A stretch of 7,501 nt of DNA, taken from the NCBI GenBank assembly GCA_003575245.1, contig NMQN01000874.1, forward strand, positions 1 to 7,501, given 5' to 3'. Shown here in pieces: positions 1 through 6,994 of this stretch (position 1 is its first letter; each line of letters begins with the position of its first letter). Source of the stretch: Candidatus Atribacteria bacterium 1244-E10-H5-B2 (GTDB lineage Bacteria; Atribacterota; JS1; SB-45; 34-128). The notes under the pieces were generated by a model. That model had not been told where the DNA came from and searched no databases. It was given only the letters and a program-made list of their open reading frames with translations. The translations under genes were made by a program, and so were the position numbers.

Positions 1-93
1 TGAGTTTGAAGGGGCTCTCCCCATATCTTATTCGGGAGGAGCGTCTCAATTGAATATTTTTCAGATTTTTGAAACAGGGATTAAACCAATTAC
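1..93. repeat. Left arm of a perfect inverted repeat (fold-back copy of ygfK interior)
   Basis: Position i in this arm is the complement of position 800-i, with no mismatch over all 93 bases. The arm reaches the window edge, so its true length is unknown. On the + strand it reads in frame from position 2 as residues 355-385 of the ygfK-like protein (starting EFEGALPISYSGG), that is, the same coding segment in opposite orientation. Identity stops abruptly between 93 and 94. Two identical, oppositely oriented pieces of one coding sequence separated by about 600 bases are typical of a template-switch or fold-back chimera. Confidence 0.97.
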
Positions 94-1860
94 ACCACCG
101 GGAGAATCCTGCTTCTCAAATACAGTCACCCTAAATCCGGTTTTAGCGAGAAAGTAAGCTGCAGATAGTCCTGCCGGTCCTGCTCCGATAATAGCAACTT
201 TTATATCCAGCTGCTTAGCAGTAACACGGTTTTTAGTATCGTAGGTGATTTTTCCCTGCTCAGCAGCAACCCTCTTAACCTCGCGAATACCGACCGTTCC
301 TTCATAGTCAAGACGGGTACAGTTGTACATGCATTGATGATCGCAAATGTATCCGGTTATATTAGGAAGAGGATTTTTCAAATAGATAAGTTCCAGAGCC
401 CTATCATATTGTCCACCACCTGCTAGCCGAATATACTCCGGAATATCCTGGCGAATAGGACAGGAGAGAACACAGGGAGCTATATAGCAGTCGGTCAGGG
501 GTAATTCCCGGTCAATGAAAACTTTCTTCGTGCCTCTCCAATCTTTACGGTAATAATTCTCCCGAAGGACCTCTTCGGCTAATCGGTCAAGTTTTTCCAC
601 ATCGATAACCTCGAGCTGCCTTCTCTCTTCAACCATTGGTTCTAATTTTCGAGCCATTTCTGCCATTCTCAGATAACCGCCCGGCTTTAACAGTTCAGTG
701 GCTATAGTAATTGGTTTAATCCCTGTTTCAAAAATCTGAAAAATATTCAATTGAGACGCTCCTCCCGAATAAGATATGGGGAGAGCCCCTTCAAACTCAC
801 GCGATAAGCGGGAAGCCAGAGTAATGGTAAGGGGAAAGAGGATGCGTCCTGATAAATACATCTCCTCTCCGGGAAGAACACCAAGGATATTTACCGTTCC
901 CAGTGTATTGGAAAGCTTTACTCCAAAATTACGACCACAGTCAACGGATAATTTATAAAGCCGTTTAAGCATCCCTATCGCATCATCCCATTGCAAGTCA
1001 TTGGTAAAGGTAGATTCTTTAATATTTATATAATTAAATCCAAGCTCATCCAATATTTTTCTAACTAATTTATAGCCAAGTAGGGTCGGGTTTAATTTTA
1101 CAAAGGCATGGAGCCTTTTTTCTTCCATAAGATATTTACAAATAGATTCTATCTCTTTGGGGGGACATCCGTGCATGGTAGAGAGAGTTACAGACCGGAC
1201 GATATGAGGTGAAATTATACTGGAAATATTTTCCAGGTTTTTAACCTTTCCTCTAATGTGCAGAACTTCTGAAAAGTTCGTGTCCCGAATAAAAGAACTT
1301 AATTCCTCTAAGTAACGCTTGAATAACGGATGTCCGGAGGCATCGGTTAAACTGTTAATAAATAAGTCCATACGCGGTGTTTTAATTCCCTCCAGGTCAT
1401 AGCCAACGCTCATATTAAAAATAAAAGAGCGTTTAGTAGTAAGTCTCATATCAAAAACTGATTCTATAAAATAAAGCAGTATCCATGCTTTTAAGTACTC
1501 ATCATATGCCTGCTCCAGGGAAAGTTCGGTAGACCATTCGGTATTGTAGCCCTCATCTCGCGCATCAATACAGGGCTTATCAAATTGCAGGCTATCAAGT
1601 TTTTGTACGGTCTTAAGCTCAAAAAAACGTCCCCCGACCAAATAGGCAGCGATAATATTTGAGGTCAACTGGGTATGAGGGCCTGCTGCCGGTCCTACAG
1701 GGGTAGCACAACTTTCATCAAATACTTGAATACTTTTTCCATTTTCTTTAATAAAAAATTGAGATTCAGGTATCCCAAAAATTGTCCACTGCAACCGATA
1801 TTCTTCAGTTATCCAATGAAGTAACTGCTTAAAGGGAACTGGCCTCATAATATCTCCCAT
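61..1860 (-). CDS. ygfK: YgfK-like flavin/Fe-S oxidoreductase (putative selenate reductase subunit family), 3' end replaced by fold-back
   Basis: The N-terminus (MGDIMRPVPF) and long stretches such as CATPVGPAAGPHTQL, STMHGCPP and FVKLNPTLLGY match E. coli YgfK as I remember it. The domains in order are a dihydroorotate/dihydropyrimidine dehydrogenase-like region (about residues 1-420), a glutamate-synthase-small-subunit-like Fe-S region with Cys458, 463, 467 and Cys506, 510, 514, and the start of an FAD-binding Rossmann fold (GAGPAG, 559-564). The family is about 1030 residues long, so only about the first 589 are present. Codons 590-599 (GTA to TGA) lie in the inverted copy at 61-93, so that tail and stop are not genuine. 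The ATG at 1860 has an ideal ribosome site. Known context: ygfK accompanies selenium-dependent molybdenum hydroxylase genes. The name 'selenate reductase' is weakly founded, and the real role is probably electron transfer to such a hydroxylase (inference). The gene looks less AT-rich than its neighbours. Confidence 0.9.
   Translation of the reverse strand: MGDIMRPVPFKQLLHWITEEYRLQWTIFGIPESQFFIKENGKSIQVFDESCATPVGPAAGPHTQLTSNIIAAYLVGGRFFELKTVQKLDSLQFDKPCIDARDEGYNTEWSTELSLEQAYDEYLKAWILLYFIESVFDMRLTTKRSFIFNMSVGYDLEGIKTPRMDLFINSLTDASGHPLFKRYLEELSSFIRDTNFSEVLHIRGKVKNLENISSIISPHIVRSVTLSTMHGCPPKEIESICKYLMEEKRLHAFVKLNPTLLGYKLVRKILDELGFNYINIKESTFTNDLQWDDAIGMLKRLYKLSVDCGRNFGVKLSNTLGTVNILGVLPGEEMYLSGRILFPLTITLASRLSREFEGALPISYSGGASQLNIFQIFETGIKPITIATELLKPGGYLRMAEMARKLEPMVEERRQLEVIDVEKLDRLAEEVLRENYYRKDWRGTKKVFIDRELPLTDCYIAPCVLSCPIRQDIPEYIRLAGGGQYDRALELIYLKNPLPNITGYICDHQCMYNCTRLDYEGTVGIREVKRVAAEQGKITYDTKNRVTAKQLDIKVAIIGAGPAGLSAAYFLAKTGFRVTVFEKQDSPGGVIGLIPVSKI
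707..799. repeat. Right arm of the perfect inverted repeat (native ygfK location)
   Basis: This is the reverse complement of bases 1-93. The copy lies in uninterrupted ygfK coding sequence whose translation matches the family on both sides, so it is the native one and the left arm is the displaced one. The spacer between the arms is 613 bases (94-706). Confidence 0.97.
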
Positions 1861-1865
1861 TACTT

Positions 1866-1875
1866 TCTCCTCCTT
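1866..1875 (-). promoter_or_regulatory. Ribosome binding site of ygfK
   Basis: On the minus strand the sequence is AAGGAGGAGA, with the AAGGAGG core at 1869-1875 and 8 bases between it and the ATG at 1860. It is a near-perfect anti-16S match and fixes the start. It lies in the 24-base gap after the isomerase-like gene, which supports translation from a shared transcript. Confidence 0.85.
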
Positions 1876-1884
1876 ATCACTATT

Positions 1885-3078
1885 TTACCATTTAAAGAAT
1901 TCTCGTATCAATTTACTATAATCTCCTTTGCAAATCAGGTGGTGATTGCAGATAGAATTTTGCAGAAAATATTTTACATCTTCATTCATTCTCAATCTTA
2001 TTTGAGTCCGACACAGGTTTTCTTTGCTTAAATTTTCAACAATCTTCCCACCAGACACGAAATATTCTTTGCCATCTCCGGAGAGTTTAAAAATGGTGGC
2101 TTCCCCTTCCCTGATATCTCCCTTTATCCCCACCCCTATTCCTGATTCGAAATGGGTTTTTAAACAAAACTTATCAGGCATATTCAGAGGCAAAGTACAG
2201 TGAGTAAAAATTATTTCATTTTTATCAATGTCAATGCTGGAAGGATTGGCCATAAAAACAGGCTCATCAGTTAGAAAGTGTAATATGTTCATAGATATAA
2301 GTGCGGGGACATCACCTTCGCATCCGGCAACAATTCCTTCATCATTTAATAATGATGTACCAAGACATCCTGAATTTTTATAAATCTCCAGCAGGTCAAA
2401 ACATCTTACAGTAATACCGTCAAGTTTATATTTGTTTACGATAGCTTTAAACCCGCTATAAATTTTTAATGCTCCTTCTATTGATTTTTTATTAAATCCC
2501 TTTTCTCTAATATTTTTTAATTTAGGATGGGCAAAATGATGGTCCTGATCGATTTCTTTTACCAATTCATCCATTTTAATATCCATTAAAGAAATTCCTA
2601 AGGCATCTTTAACTTTATTATAATCTACGTCGCTGGCTATGAGCCAATCGGATGGTTTGCCGATAACTCCTAATTTAACGGAAAACAATTTATTTTTTAC
2701 CTGAAATATTTTTCTTAGCTCTTTTATCCTTCTGGCAATATAATCACTATCCCCATGGATTATTTCAACCCTTTTCTTTTTTTGTTTTAAAAATGAGGCA
2801 ATCTCTAAAGAGGCAGCTAAAGAATTATGTATACTACTGGATAAAAGAATGTAGGGTCTGTTTATTTGCTTAAAAATCTGTTCAAATTTTACTTCTGCTC
2901 CACCAGATTTTATAAAAATAAGGGGGAACCAATCTTTTTGGTTAAAATCTTTTAAGCTTATATCCTCAAACTTTTCACCTAATTTTTCTTCAATATCTGC
3001 TAAAAAACCTTGCAAAGTGCTATTAATATACCCTTCCCTATGCACATCTGAAATCAAGTTATATAATCCAATTTTCAT
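1885..3078 (-). CDS. L-fucose/L-arabinose isomerase-superfamily protein (substrate unknown)
   Basis: The 397-residue protein resembles the short 'fucose isomerase-like' proteins rather than classical FucI (about 590) or AraA (about 500). Visible family features are GVIGKPSDWLIAS in the middle, GITVRCFDLLE (221-231), a Gly-rich stretch LLNDEGIVAGCEGDVPA with Glu254 and Asp256, THCTLP with His293, and a C-terminal NHH motif (His379/380) followed by GDY. By analogy with FucI, whose active-site metal is held by acidic residues plus a C-terminal His, E231, E254 or D256 and H380 are candidate ligands (inference). There is no signal peptide or membrane segment, so it is cytoplasmic. It is the first gene of an apparent minus-strand pair with ygfK. 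The start ATG at 3078 has AAGGAAA six bases upstream. Whether it acts on a sugar is uncertain; family membership is firmer than function. Confidence 0.75.
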   Translation of the reverse strand: MKIGLYNLISDVHREGYINSTLQGFLADIEEKLGEKFEDISLKDFNQKDWFPLIFIKSGGAEVKFEQIFKQINRPYILLSSSIHNSLAASLEIASFLKQKKKRVEIIHGDSDYIARRIKELRKIFQVKNKLFSVKLGVIGKPSDWLIASDVDYNKVKDALGISLMDIKMDELVKEIDQDHHFAHPKLKNIREKGFNKKSIEGALKIYSGFKAIVNKYKLDGITVRCFDLLEIYKNSGCLGTSLLNDEGIVAGCEGDVPALISMNILHFLTDEPVFMANPSSIDIDKNEIIFTHCTLPLNMPDKFCLKTHFESGIGVGIKGDIREGEATIFKLSGDGKEYFVSGGKIVENLSKENLCRTQIRLRMNEDVKYFLQNSICNHHLICKGDYSKLIREFFKW

Positions 3079-3146
3079 TTTAAGTTTCCTTTCTTTTATG
3101 CATTTACTGCCTATAATCAGTAAATTAATTTTTCTTAATTATCAAA

Positions 3147-3174
3147 ATTATAGTCCTTTATTTATATTCTACAA
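3147..3174 (-). promoter_or_regulatory. Possible promoter for the isomerase-like gene and ygfK
   Basis: On the minus strand a perfect TATAAT lies at 3152-3147 and a weak -35 (TTGTAG, 3 of 6) at 3174-3169, with 16 bases between them. It is about 70 bases upstream of the ATG at 3078. The surroundings are very AT-rich, so chance TATAAT matches are expected. The -10 is convincing but the -35 is not. Confidence 0.4.
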
Positions 3175-3336
3175 AATTAGCAAAATTCCTCTTTTTTTTC
3201 TAAAATAAATAAAGAATAATTATACTTCTTATTTTTTCTTTCTCTTTTTTCTTAGCGTAATATGCAATACTAATTTTTTCTGGCTTTTGTGTTTCGTCTT
3301 TGTCTTCTTTTTTCTATCTTTCCTTTCTCTTTCTTA

Positions 3337-3441
3337 ACTCGATGCTGTTTTTACTCTATACTATCTTGAATCTTTCTTTTCTTTTTCTTTCTTGACTCGA
3401 TACTCAATACCATATACTCGATACTATTTTTACTCGATACT
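3337..3441. repeat. Cluster of ACTCGATACT decamer repeats
   Basis: Exact ACTCGATACT copies lie at 3395-3404, 3416-3425 and 3432-3441. Degenerate copies lie at 3337-3346 (ACTCGATGCT) and 3353-3362 (ACTCTATACT). Pairs of units with a T-rich 6-base linker form two 26-base blocks, 3337-3362 and 3416-3441, that differ at only 3 positions. A pyrimidine-rich lead (3317-3336 and 3371-3394) precedes the first unit of each cluster, so the whole may be a degenerate duplication. It ends just upstream of the selC promoter. Its function is unknown. Confidence 0.75.
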
Positions 3442-3454
3442 TTAACATTTCCTC

Positions 3455-3483
3455 TTGTAAAGTCGTGCAATACAATTTATAAT
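3455..3483 (+). promoter_or_regulatory. Sigma70-type promoter for selC-selA-selB-selD
   Basis: A -35 TTGTAA (3455-3460) and a perfect -10 TATAAT (3478-3483) are separated by the optimal 17 bases. Transcription would start near 3490, about 30 bases before the tRNA 5' end. A second TATAAT at 3484-3489 lacks a properly spaced -35. No other good promoter is visible between here and selD, so this one probably drives the whole cluster. Confidence 0.7.
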
Positions 3484-3518
3484 TATAATAGAAAATAACT
3501 TAAAAAGCTAAATTAGAA

Positions 3519-3617
3519 GGGAGCGGATAGGCTCTGGTGGGCCTTGCGGACTTCAAATCCGTGGGCGGTAATTAATTATAATTGCCGCGGTGGGTTCGAT
3601 TCCTACCCCTCCCGCCA
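3519..3617 (+). tRNA. selC: tRNA-Sec (anticodon UCA), atypical acceptor branch and long variable arm
   Basis: The gene is 99 bases with an encoded CCA (3615-3617) and discriminator G3614. The D-arm has 6 pairs (3529-3534 with 3539-3544) and a 4-base loop TGGT, a tRNA-Sec hallmark. The anticodon loop is CTTCAAA (3551-3557) with TCA at 3553-3555, closed by 5 pairs. The variable arm has 10 pairs (3565-3574 with 3579-3588, one G-U) and loop ATTA. The T-arm is GTGGG/CCTAC around TTCGATT (3595-3601). The 5' acceptor strand is GGGAGCGG (3519-3526), but only 12 bases lie between the T-loop and the discriminator, so pairing works best as 7 acceptor plus 5 T pairs with C3524 bulged. Typical bacterial tRNA-Sec has 8 plus 5. 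The tRNA is charged by SerRS and converted by SelA. It lies 45 bases before selA with no terminator between them, so it is probably cut from the sel transcript. Confidence 0.95.
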
Positions 3618-3643
3618 TTAATTTTTCACTTCAAATACCACCA

Positions 3644-3649
3644 AAGGAG
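3644..3649 (+). promoter_or_regulatory. Ribosome binding site of selA
   Basis: AAGGAG is followed after 13 bases by the TTG at 3663. The spacing is longer than usual, but an in-frame TAA at 3660-3662 excludes any earlier start and the next ATG in frame is far inside the conserved N-terminal domain. The weak start and long spacing may hold SelA synthesis low (inference). Confidence 0.6.
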
Positions 3650-3662
3650 ATAATCTTACTAA

Positions 3663-5072
3663 TTGAAAAATAATACAGATACGAACAATAATAATAAAAA
3701 TTTATTGCTATCAAAGATTCCCAGTGTAGAGATAATTTTACAAAATAAAGCCCTGCAACCTTTAATACTAAAACATTCCCGAAAAATGCTTACCCAAATA
3801 GTAAGAAAAGTTATCTCTGAAGAGAAAAAAAGTGCACATAAAAATGGCTCCCTGTATTCAGCGCAAGAAAGGATAAATAAAATTAAAGAATATTTTGAAA
3901 AAGAAAATTTATCTTTTTTACAAGGAGTAATAAACGGTAGCGGAGTAATTCTTCATACTAACCTGGGGAGAGCACCGCTTGGTAAAGAAATGCTTGCAGC
4001 AGTTCAAACCTCTTTGCAGGGTTATACTAATTTAGAATATGATCTTGAAGAAGGCAGCAGAGGAAAAAGAGGAGAAACTGTCGAAAAATTGCTTTGCGCT
4101 CTGAGCCATTCAGAAAAAAGTCTGGTGGTCAATAATAATGCCGGTGCGATATTTTTAATATTGAATACTCTGGCTAAAAATAAAGAAGTGATTGTCTCCA
4201 GAGGAGAATTGGTGCAAATCGGGGGAGGATTCCGTATTCCGGAGATATTAGAACAAAGCAGTGCTCATCTTCGAGAAGTCGGAACTACTAACCAGACTTT
4301 TATTGATGATTATGAAAAAGCAATTAATGATAATACTTCTTTAATATTAAAAGTCCATCAAAGCAATTTTGAGATGACTGGTTTTGTTCATCAAGCTGAA
4401 GTTAAAGAACTTAAAAAATTAGGGAAAAGATATAATTTACCGGTAATAGTAGACTTGGGCAGCGGAACATTTTTAAATACCGAGAATTTTGGATTAAAAC
4501 ACGAACCAACCGTTCAAGAAAGTATTAGAGCCGGTGCTGATATTGTTTGTTTTAGTACAGATAAACTCTTGGGAGGTCCTCAGGGAGGAGTTATTTGTGG
4601 TAAAGAAATTTATCTGAAAAAAATCTCGCAGCATCCTTTATTTCGAACACTGAGGGTGGATAAAATCACCTTAACCATACTCCAGGAAATTTTATTACAT
4701 TATTTAAAGGAGGAGGCTGTAACCAAAATTCCCATTTGGAAAATGATTTCCCACCCCTTGGAAAAAATTGCTACTCGCAGCCAAAATATCTGCCAAAAAC
4801 TGAAAAAAGAAGATATCCCGGCATTTACCAAAGATGGACAAACTGCTATAGGTGGGGGTTCTTTGCCCGGACAAACTTTGCCAACTAAATTAATAATGAT
4901 AAAATCTCCCTGCCCGGTAGAAATTTTCTCAAAAGAATTGCGTTTATTTAGCCCACCACTTCTGGGAAGAAAGGAAAAAGAATTTTTTATCCTGGATCCT
5001 CGCTGCATTGACCCTTCTTCTGACAATTTAGTAATAAAAATCATTACATCAGTCTATTTTAAAATGAAATAA
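3663..5072 (+). CDS. selA: L-seryl-tRNA(Sec) selenium transferase, SelA
   Basis: SelA is a PLP enzyme that converts Ser-tRNA-Sec to Sec-tRNA-Sec through an aminoacrylyl intermediate, using selenophosphate. The 469 residues match the usual length (E. coli 463). Visible family features are the N-terminal helix region with IPSVEIIL, which in SelA helps bind the tRNA, then HTNLGRAPLG (about 98-107), NNNAGAIFL, the SRGELVQIGGGFRIPEI loop, EVGTTNQT, and the PLP-lysine motif STDKLLGGPQGG with Lys301. The start is TTG, immediately after an in-frame stop. The gene lies 45 bases after selC and 12 bases before selB. The known homodecameric enzyme discriminates tRNA-Sec by its D-arm, and the 6-pair D-arm of the selC here fits that. 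No frameshift or missing key residue is seen. Confidence 0.97.
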   Translation: MKNNTDTNNNNKNLLLSKIPSVEIILQNKALQPLILKHSRKMLTQIVRKVISEEKKSAHKNGSLYSAQERINKIKEYFEKENLSFLQGVINGSGVILHTNLGRAPLGKEMLAAVQTSLQGYTNLEYDLEEGSRGKRGETVEKLLCALSHSEKSLVVNNNAGAIFLILNTLAKNKEVIVSRGELVQIGGGFRIPEILEQSSAHLREVGTTNQTFIDDYEKAINDNTSLILKVHQSNFEMTGFVHQAEVKELKKLGKRYNLPVIVDLGSGTFLNTENFGLKHEPTVQESIRAGADIVCFSTDKLLGGPQGGVICGKEIYLKKISQHPLFRTLRVDKITLTILQEILLHYLKEEAVTKIPIWKMISHPLEKIATRSQNICQKLKKEDIPAFTKDGQTAIGGGSLPGQTLPTKLIMIKSPCPVEIFSKELRLFSPPLLGRKEKEFFILDPRCIDPSSDNLVIKIITSVYFKMK

Positions 5073-5084
5073 AAAGAGGTTTTT

Positions 5085-6968
5085 ATGTTTGTTTTCGGTA
5101 CAGCGGGCCATATTGACCATGGCAAAACTGCTTTAATCTATGCTCTAACTTCTATAGATACTGACCGTTTACCCGAAGAAAAAGAAAGAGGTATGACTAT
5201 TGATCTGGGATTTGCCTGGATGAAGCTTCCTTCCGGAGAAAAAGTAGGAATAGTCGATGTGCCCGGGCACGAAAACCTTATAAAAAATATGATAGCCGGG
5301 GCAACCGGAATCGATGCAGTAATTTTAGTTATCGATGCCAATGAAGGTTGGATGCCCCAGACCGAAGAACATTTCCAAATCGTAGATTTACTTGATATAA
5401 AATACGGCATCATCGCCATAACCAAAATCGATTTGGTAGACCAAACCAGATTAAATTTTGTGGAAAAACAGATTAAAGAGAAGTTAAAAAACACCGCTCT
5501 GTTTAACGCGCCCATAGTAAAAGTAAGTACGGTAAAAAATATAGGAATTGACCAAATAAAATTAGCCATCCAGGACTTAATCCCTCAGATGAAACCAAAA
5601 AAAGATATCGGAAAACCGAGACTATTCATCGACCGGGCCTTTAATATTAAAGGAAGCGGAACAGTAGTTACCGGTACTTTGATAGGGGGAACTCTTCACC
5701 GGGGAATGGCGGTAACCATTTTTCCTTCTTACAAAAAAACTCGCATTAGAAATTTACAGACTTATAAAGAAACAACAGAAAAAGCCTTTCCGGGAAGCAG
5801 GGTAGCCCTCAATTTAGTAGGAATGGAAAAAAATGAACTGCACAGAGGAGATATTGTCTTTGGAATTAAGCAGATTAAAGCCAGCAAGAATATAGATGTC
5901 CAGATACAGCTTCTTCCCCAGCTTAAAAAATATTCTTTAACCAATAGATCAGAATTGTTTTTCTTCACTGGGACTAAAGAGATTTTGGCTAAAGTAATTC
6001 TTAACCAAAAGAAATACTTCGAGCCCGGTGAAACAGGATTTGCTCAACTTCGCTTTAAAGAACCGCTGGCAACTTATTTGGGAGACCGCTTTATCTTAAG
6101 AATACCCAGCCCTCCTAAAACCATTGGCGGAGGATTGATTATTGATCCTTTAGCTCACAAACACCATTTTAAGGATAAAGATATCCTTCATTTTTTACAA
6201 AAAAGAATAAAATTTGACTTGAGAGAATTAGTTTTAACTGAATTAAAAAAGAATATCTTTATTAAAAAAGATAATTTATTAATTAATAGCAATTATACTC
6301 ATTCAGAAATCAGGGAAGTAGTTGAGTCATTGAAAAAAGAAGGTGAAATAATCACTACTAATTCCTGGCTGATTAATAAAAACTACTGGCAGGAGCAAAA
6401 AACAAAATTTATGAACAGGTTAAGCCAAGAATATGAACTTTATCCTTTACAAACAGGTTTTCCCTTAAATAAATTTCAGAGTTATTTCTATTATTTAAAA
6501 CCGGAAATATTTAATTACTTAATAGATTCTCTGATTAATACAGATAAAATAGGTCTAAAAAAAGGAATAGTATTTTTTCTCTCTCGCAAACCTAAAATTT
6601 CTTTGCAGCAAAAAGTATTAATTTCTAAAATATTAAAAATTCTAAAAGATAACCCCACCAATCCTCCTAACGAAAAAACACTTATTTCCCAAATTGCCGG
6701 GAGCAAAGAAATAATAAATTTTTTAATTCAAGAAGGGGAAATTGTCAAATTAAGCGATGGAATTTTACTTGAAAGTAAAAATTATGTTATTATGAAAAAC
6801 AAATTAATAGATTTTTTAAAAATAAACGGTTCTATCTCTATTGCCCAGGTTCGGGAATTGTTGGGAATAAGCCGAAAATATATTATCCCTCTGCTTAATA
6901 AGATGGATGAAGAAAAAATTACTCAACGTAAAGAAAATGTTAGAATATTAAAAACCAAACTTGGCTAA
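5085..6968 (+). CDS. selB: Selenocysteine-specific translation elongation factor, SelB
   Basis: SelB is a GTPase that binds Sec-tRNA-Sec and the SECIS hairpin in the mRNA and delivers Sec to UGA on the ribosome. It has 627 residues (E. coli 614). The G-domain motifs are GHIDHGKT (8-15), the switch region ERGMTIDLGF (34-43), DVPGH (58-62) and TKID (113-116). EF-Tu-like beta-barrel domains follow (about 175-350), including GSGTVVTGTL, then Lys-rich winged-helix domains to the C-terminus. The last one (VRELLGISRKYIIPLLNKMDEE region) corresponds to the SECIS-binding WH4 of known SelBs. Start ATG 5085 has AAAGAGG five bases upstream, in the 12-base gap after selA, so the two genes are surely co-transcribed. 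Its C-terminal part is strongly AT-rich and Lys/Ile/Asn-rich, like SelA. Confidence 0.97.
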   Translation: MFVFGTAGHIDHGKTALIYALTSIDTDRLPEEKERGMTIDLGFAWMKLPSGEKVGIVDVPGHENLIKNMIAGATGIDAVILVIDANEGWMPQTEEHFQIVDLLDIKYGIIAITKIDLVDQTRLNFVEKQIKEKLKNTALFNAPIVKVSTVKNIGIDQIKLAIQDLIPQMKPKKDIGKPRLFIDRAFNIKGSGTVVTGTLIGGTLHRGMAVTIFPSYKKTRIRNLQTYKETTEKAFPGSRVALNLVGMEKNELHRGDIVFGIKQIKASKNIDVQIQLLPQLKKYSLTNRSELFFFTGTKEILAKVILNQKKYFEPGETGFAQLRFKEPLATYLGDRFILRIPSPPKTIGGGLIIDPLAHKHHFKDKDILHFLQKRIKFDLRELVLTELKKNIFIKKDNLLINSNYTHSEIREVVESLKKEGEIITTNSWLINKNYWQEQKTKFMNRLSQEYELYPLQTGFPLNKFQSYFYYLKPEIFNYLIDSLINTDKIGLKKGIVFFLSRKPKISLQQKVLISKILKILKDNPTNPPNEKTLISQIAGSKEIINFLIQEGEIVKLSDGILLESKNYVIMKNKLIDFLKINGSISIAQVRELLGISRKYIIPLLNKMDEEKITQRKENVRILKTKLG

Positions 6969-6978
6969 TCTATCAGAA

Positions 6979-6984
6979 AGGAGA
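6979..6984 (+). promoter_or_regulatory. Ribosome binding site of selD
   Basis: AGGAGA lies 10 bases before the TTG at 6995 in the 26-base selB-selD gap. It supports the TTG start, which places LTQ and the Sec residue at the same distance from the N-terminus as in E. coli SelD. The in-frame ATG at 7022 has only the weaker AAAAGGA (7004-7010) and would remove the conserved LTQ. Confidence 0.65.
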
Positions 6985-6994
6985 AAGAAAAGGT

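Larger units (their letters stand above)
3079..3454. other. Gene-free intergenic spacer between divergent operons, pyrimidine-rich on the + strand
   Basis: No plausible gene is visible. The short open frame at 3017-3208 (+) is low-complexity and mostly antisense to the isomerase-like gene. The spacer holds the minus-strand ribosome site (AAGGAAA, 3085-3091), the possible minus-strand promoter, long T/C runs from about 3181 to 3393, and the decamer repeats at 3337-3441. No clear stem-loop terminator is seen, which is expected between divergent transcription units. Confidence 0.7.

Noticed and set aside
1..105. + strand open frame at the window start encoding YgfK-like residues
   Set aside because: It is the inverted copy of 707-799 followed by antisense ygfK, not a separate gene.
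776..958. 60-codon open frame on the + strand within ygfK
   Set aside because: It is antisense to conserved ygfK coding sequence, with no recognisable domain and no operon context.
3017..3208. 63-codon open frame on the + strand rich in Phe, Leu and Ile, looking like a small membrane protein
   Set aside because: It starts antisense to the isomerase-like gene and runs through low-complexity T-rich DNA. It has no ribosome site, and the hydrophobicity follows from T-rich codons.
3337..3441. Repeat cluster as a CRISPR array
   Set aside because: Units are only 10 bases, spacers are irregular and low-complexity, there is no dyad in the unit, and no cas gene is nearby.
3484..3489. Second TATAAT as the selC -10 box
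   Set aside because: It lies 23 bases from the TTGTAA -35. The overlapping copy at 3478-3483 has the ideal 17-base spacing.
4700..5044. 114-codon minus-strand open frame inside selA
   Set aside because: It is a shadow of selA codons, whose own frame is fully conserved. The same applies to the minus-strand frames inside selB (5138-5569, 5762-5968, 6515-6706).
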